Shown here: positions 1 through 6,338 of the stretch, in pieces
How the letters are laid out: every line of letters begins with the position of its first letter
Position numbering within the stretch: the stretch's first letter is position 1
Assembly (NCBI GenBank): GCA_905187695.1
Contig: CAJJIY010000039.1
Location: forward strand, 1-12,166
Direction: 5' to 3'
Source of the DNA: an uncultured Eubacteriales bacterium
GTDB taxonomy: Bacteria; Bacillota; Clostridia; Oscillospirales; CAG-272
Length of the DNA stretch: 12,166 nucleotides
Notes under the pieces: model-generated
What the model was told of the DNA's origin: nothing
Database searches by the model: none
Seen by the model: only the letters and a program-made list of their open reading frames with translations
Position numbers and translations under genes: made by a program

Positions 1-1410
1 GGGCATCTCGCGGTAATCCACATCCCGGATCTTCGGGTGCCCGGAGAGGAAATCCTCAATCTGAACGGGATAAAGATTTTCGCCGCCCGTGATGATGACA
101 TCCTTTTTTCGGTCTACCAGGAAGATAAAGCCGTCCGCGTCGGTCATGGCCATGTCGCCGGTATAAAGCCAGCCGTCCCGGAGCGTTTCGGCCGTGGCAA
201 CAGGGTCGCCGAAGTAGCACTTCATCACGCCGGGGCCGGAGAGACACAGCTCGCCCACCTCACCGGGGGCAACGGTCTTTCCCATAGGGTCCACGATCCG
301 CGCCTGCCAACCGAAACCGGGCTTGCCGATGGCGCCCACTTTATCGGTGTTTTCCACGCCCAGATGCACCGCGCCCGGCCCGATGGATTCCGAAAGACCG
401 TAGTTGGTGTCGTACTGCTGATGCGGGAAGTAGGTCAGCCAGCGCTGTATCAGGCTCTTGGGAACGGGTTGCGCGCCGATGTGCATGAGCCGCCAGCGCG
501 AAAGGTCATAATCGGAGAGCTTCAGCGTTCCCGCGTCCAGCGCCGAGAGAATGTCCTGCGCCCACGGCACCAACAGCCACACGATGGTGGCGTGCTCGGC
601 GCTGGCCGCCCGCAGAATGGTTTCGGGCGAGGTGCCTTTCAGAATCACGGCGCGCGAACCCGAAATGAGACTGCCGAACCAATGCATTTTCGCCCCGGTG
701 TGATAGAGCGGGGGAATACAGAGAAACACATCGTCCCGCGTCTGCCCGTGGTGCATCTGCTCCACCCGAGCCGCGTGCAGGAGCGCCCTGTGCGCGTGCA
801 GAATGGCCTTGGGGAAGCCGGTGGTGCCGGAGGAGAAATAAATGGCCGCGTCATCCTCTTCGCTAAGCGAAGGCCCCCGGAACACGCTGGGACATTCCAT
901 GGTCAGGTCCGCATAGTCCTCGGCAAAATAAGGACAGTCGTTCCCGACATAGATGAGCAACCGGCCGCGGCTGATCTTTTCTTCAATCTCCTCCACGCGC
1001 CCCACAAATTCCGGGCCGAAGATCAGCGCGTCGGCTCTGGAGAGCGAAAGACAATAATCAATTTCTTCGCCGGTATAGCGGAAGTTGAGCGGAACGGCCA
1101 CCGCGCCGGTCTTGAGAATGCCGAAATAGATCGGCAGCCACTCCAGACAGTTCATAAGAAGAATGGCCACGCGGTCGCCCTTGCCGATGCCGCGCGCCGA
1201 AAGGCAGGCGGCCAACCGGTTGGCCTTTTCGTTAAAGACCCGCCAGCTGATCTCCCGCCGGTAGTGCGGCGCGGAAAGGTTGGGCTCCACCAGGTCAAAT
1301 TCCCGCCAGGAAAGCCGCCGGGTCTCTTTTTGCTCCGGATTGATCTCTACCAGCGCCACCTCGTCCGGGAAGGCCGCCGCATTTCGCTCCAGCAAATCCG
1401 TAATGATCAT
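1..1410 (-). CDS. AMP-forming acyl-CoA synthetase/ligase (class I adenylate-forming enzyme), 3' end cut by window edge
   Basis: The frame is open for 470 codons from the ATG to the window edge, so the C-terminus is missing. This family activates a carboxylic acid with ATP to an acyl-adenylate and passes it to CoA. Visible core motifs are the phosphate-binding loop YFSSGTTGFPKA (residues 191-202), NYGLSES (336-342), YTGD (416-419) and DRKKDVIITGGENLYP (433-448). The family is usually about 500-550 residues, so the catalytic C-terminal lysine should lie just outside the window. The start is set by AGGAGAG a few bases upstream (1415-1421), directly after the attenuator U-tract. The substrate cannot be read from the sequence; a fatty, branched or aromatic acid are all possible. 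The gene follows a T-box leader, so expression is probably tied to charging of one tRNA. Family assignment is secure, the substrate is not. Confidence 0.93.
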   Translation of the reverse strand, partial: MIITDLLERNAAAFPDEVALVEINPEQKETRRLSWREFDLVEPNLSAPHYRREISWRVFNEKANRLAACLSARGIGKGDRVAILLMNCLEWLPIYFGILKTGAVAVPLNFRYTGEEIDYCLSLSRADALIFGPEFVGRVEEIEEKISRGRLLIYVGNDCPYFAEDYADLTMECPSVFRGPSLSEEDDAAIYFSSGTTGFPKAILHAHRALLHAARVEQMHHGQTRDDVFLCIPPLYHTGAKMHWFGSLISGSRAVILKGTSPETILRAASAEHATIVWLLVPWAQDILSALDAGTLKLSDYDLSRWRLMHIGAQPVPKSLIQRWLTYFPHQQYDTNYGLSESIGPGAVHLGVENTDKVGAIGKPGFGWQARIVDPMGKTVAPGEVGELCLSGPGVMKCYFGDPVATAETLRDGWLYTGDMAMTDADGFIFLVDRKKDVIITGGENLYPVQIEDFLSGHPKIRDVDYREMP

Positions 1411-1421
1411 GATTCTCTCCT

Positions 1422-1762
1422 AAAAAACAAAGCCCTCCGAAGCCCAACCAAAGGCCTCAGAGGACGACAGTGCCGTGTTACCACCTCAGTTTTCCGCCTG
1501 CGGGCGGACTCATGGAACAAAAAAGGTTCCGCGCGTAACGGGCGCCGCCGTCACAGCCTACCGGGCAGAGCGGGGAAGAGCCTCCCTTTCGGGGCGGCCG
1601 GCCTTTCTGCCTTTGGGTGTGCAACCCGCGCCGGGTTTGTGCGCCCGGCGGCTCCCGGAAGGTATTGGCGGGGTTTGCCCGTCCGCCTTGCACCAAACGG
1701 CGGCTCTCTTCGCGCGGCAAAACACCCGTTACTTTTTTCCGGTCAGGGTTTTTATTTATATT
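1422..1762 (-). promoter_or_regulatory. T-box riboswitch leader controlling the acyl-CoA ligase
   Basis: Reading the minus strand, the leader carries the landmarks of a T-box in order. These are a Stem I K-turn-like AGAGAG near 1705, a GGTGCAAGGCGG segment resembling the distal Stem I loop, a specifier-loop-like CAATACC followed by GGGAGC (about 1651-1667), and the T-box core GAGGTGGTAACACGG (about 1473-1487). A perfect terminator hairpin sits just before the ribosome binding site. The UGGU bulge (1480-1483) would pair with an uncharged tRNA ending in ACCA. In the known mechanism, uncharged tRNA binds the specifier and bulge, stabilises the antiterminator and lets transcription reach the ligase. 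The specifier reads as UAC (Tyr) or, shifted by one base, ACC (Thr); I cannot decide between them. The leader fills the gap between the ligase and the upstream lipoprotein gene. Confidence 0.87.
1432..1465 (-). terminator. T-box attenuator (intrinsic terminator)
   Basis: On the minus strand GTCCTCTGAGGCC pairs over 13 positions, with a few G-U pairs, with GGCTTCGGAGGGC across an 8-nt loop. The stem is followed by TTTGTTTTTT (1422-1431). Its 5' arm overlaps the usual T-box antiterminator partner (CGTCCTC), as expected for mutually exclusive folds. The ligase ribosome binding site begins at the end of the U-tract. Confidence 0.9.
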
Positions 1763-1768
1763 GAAAAC

Positions 1769-1797
1769 AGTATAGCACAGCCCCGCCGCTTTGTCAA
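1769..1797 (-). promoter_or_regulatory. Sigma-A-type promoter for the T-box/ligase unit
   Basis: The minus strand has a perfect -35 TTGACA (1792-1797), a 17-bp spacer and a -10 TATACT (1769-1774) preceded by TGC, an extended -10. Transcription should begin near 1762, giving a leader of about 340 nt. The promoter sits about 20 bp past the U-tract of the upstream gene's terminator, so the ligase unit is transcribed independently. Confidence 0.9.
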
Positions 1798-1817
1798 GAA
1801 ATTTTTGCTTTTCAAAG

Positions 1818-1847
1818 AAAAAAGCCGGGCAGAGACTGCCCGGCTTT
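1818..1847 (-). terminator. Intrinsic terminator of the metallophosphoesterase lipoprotein gene
   Basis: On the minus strand a 12-bp stem (AAAGCCGGGCAG with CTGCCCGGCTTT, loop TCT) runs straight into six T residues (1818-1823). It begins only six bases after the stop codon of the lipoprotein gene. Confidence 0.93.
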
Positions 1848-1853
1848 CCGGAT

Positions 1854-4094
1854 TCAGCGGTATTGGTTATAAAGCGTCAGGATCTGCGTGGCGGAGAGCA
1901 CCTCGCTGTAGATGTTGGCCACGGCAATTTTGCCGGACATCATGCTGTCGCCGTCGCCGGGGCCGTCTCCGGGGTAGAGCTGATCCACGCCCGGCCAGCT
2001 CGGTTCGGTTCCGGTGGCGCGGTTGGAGTCACCGCCCACGCACATATACCACGCATAGGGGTGCGGCGGACGCAACTGTCCCTTGGCGTCTGCACTGGCC
2101 GCCTCCTGGCCGTTCATATAAATCACCAGCTTTTTGCCGTTGAAGGTGGCCACCAGATGGACCCATTCGTTGGCTTTCAGGGTGACTTTCGGTGTGATAT
2201 AGCTCTTGTTGTTGCGCAGCTTCAGGTAGAAGTAAAGGCCGTCGGCCTTCAGCTCCCAGCCGAATCCGCCCATCTCCTGATTGGAAACCAGATCGACATA
2301 GCCGCTTTCGGGAAGGCTGGCAACATTCACTAGGATCTCAAAGGAGAAAGATTCCAGCATGGATTCATAGTAGTCCGAAATGCCGAAGAACTGATAGTTG
2401 GAGCTGCCGTTGAAGGAGGCCACATTCAGCCCGAGCTGGCTGTTATAAAGAACGCTGGGGCGGCCGACCTTGCGGAGCACCTCGCCGGAATTTTTGTCCT
2501 TGGCCGAGTCATCCGTTTCGTCAAAGACGATGTTCATAATGTCGGGAGAGGGCAGACCCACGCCCTGTACGCCGGTGTGGATCTTGACGGCGAGCGGTTC
2601 GCCCTCCACGCCGAAGGAGTTGACAGGATAAACACGGACTACATAATCGGTGTTGGGAGAAAGCGCGGAGAAGGGCGCGATGATATAGTCGGGCGCCGGG
2701 CGCTTATAGGTGTCCGAGAGGCGGTAGATCGTTTTTTCCAGAATACCGTTTTTGTAAAGACGGCAGCGGTAATTCTGCACATTATCCTTGGAATAGGCCT
2801 GCGGGAACTTCACCCGGAACCCGTTTGAGGTCAGGTTGGTCACCGTCAGCTTGGCGTCCTTGCCCCAATAGGGTTTCTCGCTTTGGGTAGCACGGGAGGC
2901 CGTATAGGTAAAGGCGGATTTATCGCCGATGGAATCAATATAGACGGGGTCGGTGGCAAAGCAGTCCGAGAGAATGTCATAGGCCATCACGCGCATGACG
3001 TTGTTGGCGTCCAGCTCCACGATATAGTACCAGGCGCCGCTTTTATAGGCCGATTCCACCACCGGGTCGGTCGTACCGTCATAAACATCATAGCCGCCGA
3101 TGTCGTTGATCGGGAAAACCGAGCCGATATTGGCGCCGGCAATGTCCATGGTGGTGTAGCGGAGCGTGCCGGTATTCAGTACGGTAAAGTCTTTTTGCAT
3201 GATCGAGCGCGGGTCGGTGATCACATAGTGCGAGTGACCGCCGAAATCCACGATCTGCGGATATTTCTTCATCACGGCGTTCAGACGGGGGGAGCCGCCG
3301 TAGCCGGCACTGCCGTAGGCCGTGTTGCCGATGGGCTGATGCTGATAGACGAAGATCGGCTTTTTGCCGGTGGGGTCCTCCGCCGCGGCTTTGGCCAGCT
3401 CGGTGGCCAGCCAGTCGGCCTTGATCTGCGAAAAGGCACGGCCGCCGTTTTCATCCGGGCTGATGCCGATGAAATGATAGCCGCCCACCACCTGATGGGT
3501 GTCCACCGCGGTGCCGCCGGTCACGGCCAGGAAGTTTGCCTTGACCTGCTCCTCATTATAGTTGTTATAATACCATTCATGGTTGCCCAACACCGAGAGC
3601 ACCGTCGTTTCCGCGCGCTTGTTCTGGCTGACAATGTTGTAAAAATTCTTCAGCTGGTCGGGCGCGCCGTCATCCGTGACATCGCCCACCGTCATGAAAG
3701 CGTCCAGCCGGTTGTATTTGCTGCTGGTGTTGGTATAGGTATTGGCCGTGGCCAACAGCGCGCGTAGGCGCGCCTGCGCCACATCGCCCTGGCTCTCCTT
3801 ATAGCAAAGGTGTACATCGCTCACCACCGCCATCCGGAAAACAGGGGTATAGTCGCCCTCAAATTCAACAGCCGCTCCGGTGCCGGGGGCGCGTCCGCCC
3901 TGCCAGTAGGAAAAGGTCTGTTTCCAGTTTCCGTCATCGGCGTCATTGCCGGTGTTGTCTTCGGTTTTGTCTCCGGTGTTGTCGCCGGCCGGCGGATTGT
4001 CTTCTCCGGGTTGTTCTGCGGGTTTGCAGGAAGCCAACAGGCCGCACAGCATCAAAGCCACCAGTAAAAACGAAAGAAATCGGACAAATTTCAT
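1854..4094 (-). CDS. Secreted lipoprotein with metallophosphoesterase, fibronectin-like and LamG-like domains
   Basis: A 746-residue protein. The N-terminus is a lipoprotein signal ending in LLASC (lipidated Cys23), followed by a disordered Asp/Thr/Gly/Pro-rich linker to about residue 55, so it should sit on the outer face of the membrane. Residues 85-330 carry the calcineurin-like metallophosphoesterase motifs: SDVH (D93, H95), GDVTD (D138), GNHE (N171, H172), H252 in YQHQP, and GGHSH (H287, H289). All metal ligands appear present. Residues 410-508 look like a fibronectin type III module, ending in NTDYVVRVYPVNSFGVEGEP. Residues 515-746 look like a LamG/concanavalin-type lectin domain (EWVHLVATFNGKKLVIYMNG). 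It probably hydrolyses a phosphoester at a surface-bound or polysaccharide target, but the substrate is unknown. GGAGG (4102-4106) sits 7 bases before the ATG. The gene is monocistronic, between its own promoter and terminator. Confidence 0.9.
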   Translation of the reverse strand: MKFVRFLSFLLVALMLCGLLASCKPAEQPGEDNPPAGDNTGDKTEDNTGNDADDGNWKQTFSYWQGGRAPGTGAAVEFEGDYTPVFRMAVVSDVHLCYKESQGDVAQARLRALLATANTYTNTSSKYNRLDAFMTVGDVTDDGAPDQLKNFYNIVSQNKRAETTVLSVLGNHEWYYNNYNEEQVKANFLAVTGGTAVDTHQVVGGYHFIGISPDENGGRAFSQIKADWLATELAKAAAEDPTGKKPIFVYQHQPIGNTAYGSAGYGGSPRLNAVMKKYPQIVDFGGHSHYVITDPRSIMQKDFTVLNTGTLRYTTMDIAGANIGSVFPINDIGGYDVYDGTTDPVVESAYKSGAWYYIVELDANNVMRVMAYDILSDCFATDPVYIDSIGDKSAFTYTASRATQSEKPYWGKDAKLTVTNLTSNGFRVKFPQAYSKDNVQNYRCRLYKNGILEKTIYRLSDTYKRPAPDYIIAPFSALSPNTDYVVRVYPVNSFGVEGEPLAVKIHTGVQGVGLPSPDIMNIVFDETDDSAKDKNSGEVLRKVGRPSVLYNSQLGLNVASFNGSSNYQFFGISDYYESMLESFSFEILVNVASLPESGYVDLVSNQEMGGFGWELKADGLYFYLKLRNNKSYITPKVTLKANEWVHLVATFNGKKLVIYMNGQEAASADAKGQLRPPHPYAWYMCVGGDSNRATGTEPSWPGVDQLYPGDGPGDGDSMMSGKIAVANIYSEVLSATQILTLYNQYR

Positions 4095-4127
4095 ATTGGC
4101 GCCTCCGTGTATAAAATGGTTAATTCT

Positions 4128-4155
4128 ATTATAGTAAATAATTTTCGGTTTTCAA
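4128..4155 (-). promoter_or_regulatory. Sigma-A-type promoter for the lipoprotein gene
   Basis: On the minus strand TTGAAA (4150-4155), a 16-bp spacer and a perfect TATAAT (4128-4133) lie about 35 bp upstream of the start codon. The stretch is AT-rich compared with the coding sequence around it. The short leader holds only the ribosome binding site. Confidence 0.82.
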
Positions 4156-4207
4156 GAATCCGACAGATAAATTCACACCGGATTCACATTATTTGTATAA
4201 TGTAAAC

Positions 4208-4243
4208 AAAAAGGCGGTTCTGCTTTCGGGCAGAACCGCCTTT
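4208..4243 (-). terminator. Intrinsic terminator of spo0A
   Basis: On the minus strand a perfect 14-bp stem (AAAGGCGGTTCTGC with GCAGAACCGCCTTT, loop CCGAAA) continues into a T-tract (4208-4212). It starts six bases beyond the spo0A stop codon and separates spo0A from the lipoprotein gene. Confidence 0.95.
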
Positions 4244-4248
4244 GCTTT

Positions 4249-5022
4249 TTAATGCATCTTGTATTTCAGCCGGAGGTTGTCGGCAATCATGGCGATAAAT
4301 TCGCTGTTGGTCGGTTTCCCGCGCCCCTGCTGGATGGTATAGCCGAAATAGGAGTTGAGCGTGTCCACATCGCCTCTGTCCCAGGCCACTTCAATGGCGT
4401 GGCGGATGGCGCGTTCCACACGGGAGGTTGTGGTCTGATATTTTTTGGCCACCGAAGGGTAGAGCACCTTGGTCACGGAATTGATAATGTCGCTGTCCTC
4501 CACCGTCAGCAGAATGGCGGTGCGCAGATACTGATAGCCCTTGATGTGGGCGGGCACGCCGATCTGATGAATGATTTTGGTCACCTGCGTTTCCATGTCG
4601 CCGCCGGGGATTCCGTCGGTCACACCCTCGATGCGGTGCGCGCCGTTGCTTTTCATCAGGCGGCGCAGATGCTCGCAAAGACTGCCGATGTCAAAGGGTT
4701 TCATGAGACAAAGATCCGCCCCCGCCGAAACCGCCTCGGCAATCATGGTCTGATTGGTAACCGGAAAGACCATGAGGAAAAAAGGAGAGCGGTCGCCCAT
4801 TTCCTTTTTGGCGTTGCGCACCACGCCGATCCCGTCCAGTCTTGTCAGCATCATGTCGATGAGCGCCGCGTCAAACTGTCCCCGCGTCAGCTTTATCAGC
4901 GCTTCCTCACCGTTGGATGCCTCGTCCACAAAGTGCCAGCCGGCTCTTGAGAGCCCTTCACGCAGCCGCGCGCGTTCCGTGGGGTTTTCGTCCGCGATGA
5001 GAATCTTTGAATTTGAGTCCAT
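4249..5022 (-). CDS. spo0A: Spo0A, sporulation master response regulator
   Basis: A 257-residue response regulator that, when phosphorylated by the phosphorelay or orphan kinases, binds DNA and commits the cell to sporulation. Residues 5-120 form the receiver: acidic pair D11/E12, phospho-acceptor D56 (in FDAALIDMM) and K108 (in LMKPFD). The effector domain (about 145-257) matches the Spo0A family very closely: IGVPAHIKGYQYLR (154-167), recognition helix SRVERAIRHAIEVAW (200-214) and KPTNSEFIAMIADNLRL near the end. The start is the ATG at 5022 because GGAGG (5032-5036) lies 9 bases upstream; an in-frame ATG at 5055 has no such site. Oddly, the positions where receivers carry the conserved Thr/Ser and aromatic switch residues read F86 (or V85) and C105. 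The gene stands alone, without spoIVB beside it. Confidence 0.97.
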   Translation of the reverse strand: MDSNSKILIADENPTERARLREGLSRAGWHFVDEASNGEEALIKLTRGQFDAALIDMMLTRLDGIGVVRNAKKEMGDRSPFFLMVFPVTNQTMIAEAVSAGADLCLMKPFDIGSLCEHLRRLMKSNGAHRIEGVTDGIPGGDMETQVTKIIHQIGVPAHIKGYQYLRTAILLTVEDSDIINSVTKVLYPSVAKKYQTTTSRVERAIRHAIEVAWDRGDVDTLNSYFGYTIQQGRGKPTNSEFIAMIADNLRLKYKMH

Positions 5023-5059
5023 AAAAAATATCCTCCAGTGTAAATTTTTTAACAAAAAT

Positions 5060-5088
5060 AGTTTACCATATTTTTACAAAATTTACAA
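5060..5088 (-). promoter_or_regulatory. Probable sigma-A-type promoter of spo0A
   Basis: On the minus strand TTGTAA (5083-5088), a 17-bp spacer and TAAACT (5060-5065) preceded by TGG (extended -10) lie about 40 bp upstream of the spo0A start. They sit in a strikingly AT-rich island (about 5035-5165). I did not find a convincing sigma-H promoter or Spo0A box here, although both are common at spo0A genes. Confidence 0.65.
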
Positions 5089-5188
5089 GAGGAACAAGGA
5101 TGAAATATCTGACAAAATTTCCGTTTTTTCTTTGTAAATAATTACCAAAATTCACAAAAAAAGGGTTCCATCGACCGGATTCTACGCT

Positions 5189-5581
5189 TTAATTTGTGTG
5201 ATGTTGGCAGGGATGCTCGAAAAAGCCGACCAGCGAAAGGGCAGGGCGCCCGTCCTGCCCGGGCCTGAAACCGATGCGGGCAAGGAGCGCGGGATCGGCG
5301 CCATCTCCCTCGAAATATGCTTTTTCGGCGCCGCACAGGTCCATAAAATTCAGCGCCGTGCGCCCCAGTAAAAAGAGCACGTCCCCGGCCGTTTCGGGCG
5401 AAACGGCGGCAAAAGAGACCAGATGGCCGCCCTTTTCGTCCAGATAAAACTGGCAGATTCCCGCAAAGTCGGCGCCGTCGTCCGCACGGTAGGAAAGACA
5501 GCGGGGCAGATAGGGCAGCGCGCACCGGCGGCAGAGCGCGGATTGTTCGTTTTTGTCCTCAACGGCAGTCACTTTCAGCAT
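5189..5581 (-). CDS. Small GNAT-like protein of unknown function
   Basis: A 130-residue protein, last gene of the large cluster. I do not recognise a specific family. The order of segments resembles a short Gcn5-type N-acetyltransferase. A strand-like stretch GGHLVSFAAV (51-60) is followed by a helix GDVLFLLGRTALNFMDLCG (66-84), a strand AEKAYFEG (85-92) and the ending ALLARIGFRPG (98-108), similar to the family's usual C-terminal LGF element. The acetyl-CoA loop is not obvious, so activity is uncertain. The N-terminus has two close cysteines (CRRC, 17-20). The ATG overlaps the end of the pseudouridine synthase gene by 23 bp and has its own AAGGAG, which suggests translational coupling. The gene is real by position and spacing; the GNAT call is tentative. 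Confidence 0.7.
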   Translation of the reverse strand: MLKVTAVEDKNEQSALCRRCALPYLPRCLSYRADDGADFAGICQFYLDEKGGHLVSFAAVSPETAGDVLFLLGRTALNFMDLCGAEKAYFEGDGADPALLARIGFRPGQDGRPALSLVGFFEHPCQHHTN

Positions 5582-6287
5582 TTTCTTCTCCTTTTAAGTA
5601 GGCCACTTCCGCCGCGCTCAGCGTGCGGAAACGGCCGGGGGTCAGCGTGCCCACCGTAAGACGGCCGATGCCAACCCGCACCAGCCGCGTTACCGGCAGA
5701 CCGACCGCTTTGCACATCCGGCGAATCTGCCGGTTCCGTCCCTCGTGAAGGGTCAGTTCCAGTTCGTTGGGGGCAAGCAGCCGCACGGCGGCCGGGCGGG
5801 TGCGGTAGCCGTCCAGCAAGAAGGGACGGCCCAGTGCCGAGAGCCTTTCCGGCGTCACTGGTTCGCCCACCATCACGCGGTAGGTCTTTGCGATTTCATG
5901 GCTGGGGTGGGTCAGGCGCTCACACAGCGCGCCGTCATCGGTCAGTAGGAGCAGTCCTTCCGAATCCAGATCCAGCCGCCCGACCGGATAAACCCGTGTG
6001 CCGAGCGTGCGGCAGACATCGCCCACACAGCGGCGGCCTTTTTCGTCGGAAAGCGTCGTGACCATGCCGCGCGGTTTATAAAACAGCAGATAGCGGTTTT
6101 CGCCCGTTCTCGGCAGGACGGGTTGTCCGCGAAAGCAGACCCGGTCGTTTTCCGGGTCGATCTTGTCGCCGAGCGCGGCGGGCAGACCGTTTACGTTCAC
6201 TTCTCCCCGCAAAATGGCGGCCTCGGCCGCCCGGCGGGAGAGCACGCCGCAGTCGGTAAAATATTTTTGCAGTCTTTCTTTTTCCAT
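5559..6287 (-). CDS. rluB: RsuA/RluB-family rRNA pseudouridine synthase
   Basis: A 242-residue enzyme of the RluB/RluE/RluF/RsuA family, which isomerises a uridine in ribosomal RNA. An S4 RNA-binding domain occupies residues 2-48 (ERLQKYF, VLSRRAAEAAI, GEVNVNG). The catalytic domain follows, with the signature GRLDLDSEGLLLLT (103-116) containing the catalytic Asp106. KPRGMVTT (71-78) and EGRNRQIRRM (182-191) are further conserved blocks. GGAG (6296-6299) lies 8 bases before the ATG. The gene sits 51 bp after dacB, as rluB lies downstream of dacB in Bacillus. Large-subunit specificity (RluB) is the likeliest reading, but RsuA-type 16S specificity cannot be excluded from sequence alone. Confidence 0.93.
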   Translation of the reverse strand: MEKERLQKYFTDCGVLSRRAAEAAILRGEVNVNGLPAALGDKIDPENDRVCFRGQPVLPRTGENRYLLFYKPRGMVTTLSDEKGRRCVGDVCRTLGTRVYPVGRLDLDSEGLLLLTDDGALCERLTHPSHEIAKTYRVMVGEPVTPERLSALGRPFLLDGYRTRPAAVRLLAPNELELTLHEGRNRQIRRMCKAVGLPVTRLVRVGIGRLTVGTLTPGRFRTLSAAEVAYLKGEENAESDCR

Positions 6288-6338
6288 TTTTGATACTCCG
6301 AAAGGGAATTGACGGGCAAAGCGCCCCCGGGGGAAGCA

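Noticed and set aside
37..1764. Plus-strand open frame of 575 codons opposite the ligase and its leader
   Set aside because: It is antisense to a ligase with all family motifs, runs across the T-box leader and promoter, and its translation (Arg/Gly/His/Pro-rich) resembles no family. GC-rich third positions explain the lack of stops.
2883..3767. Plus-strand open frame of 294 codons opposite the metallophosphoesterase
   Set aside because: It mirrors a gene with intact catalytic motifs and has no family resemblance or convincing ribosome binding site.
4196..4201. Plus-strand TATAAT between spo0A and the lipoprotein gene
   Set aside because: There is no -35 element upstream and no plus-strand gene downstream; an AT-rich coincidence.
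5095..5125. Spo0A box or sigma-H promoter upstream of spo0A
   Set aside because: TTTTGTCAGATA differs from the TGTCGAA core at two positions and no paired sigma-H elements with correct spacing are seen.
5154..5188. Possible terminator after the GNAT-like gene
   Set aside because: A run of seven T follows on the minus strand, but the sequence before it gives only about three paired bases, too weak to call.
5142..5525. Alternative minus-strand frame overlapping the GNAT-like gene
   Set aside because: It has no ribosome binding site, is Arg-rich in the manner of out-of-frame GC-rich DNA, and runs into the AT-rich spo0A upstream region. The frame starting at 5581 has a good site and a plausible fold.
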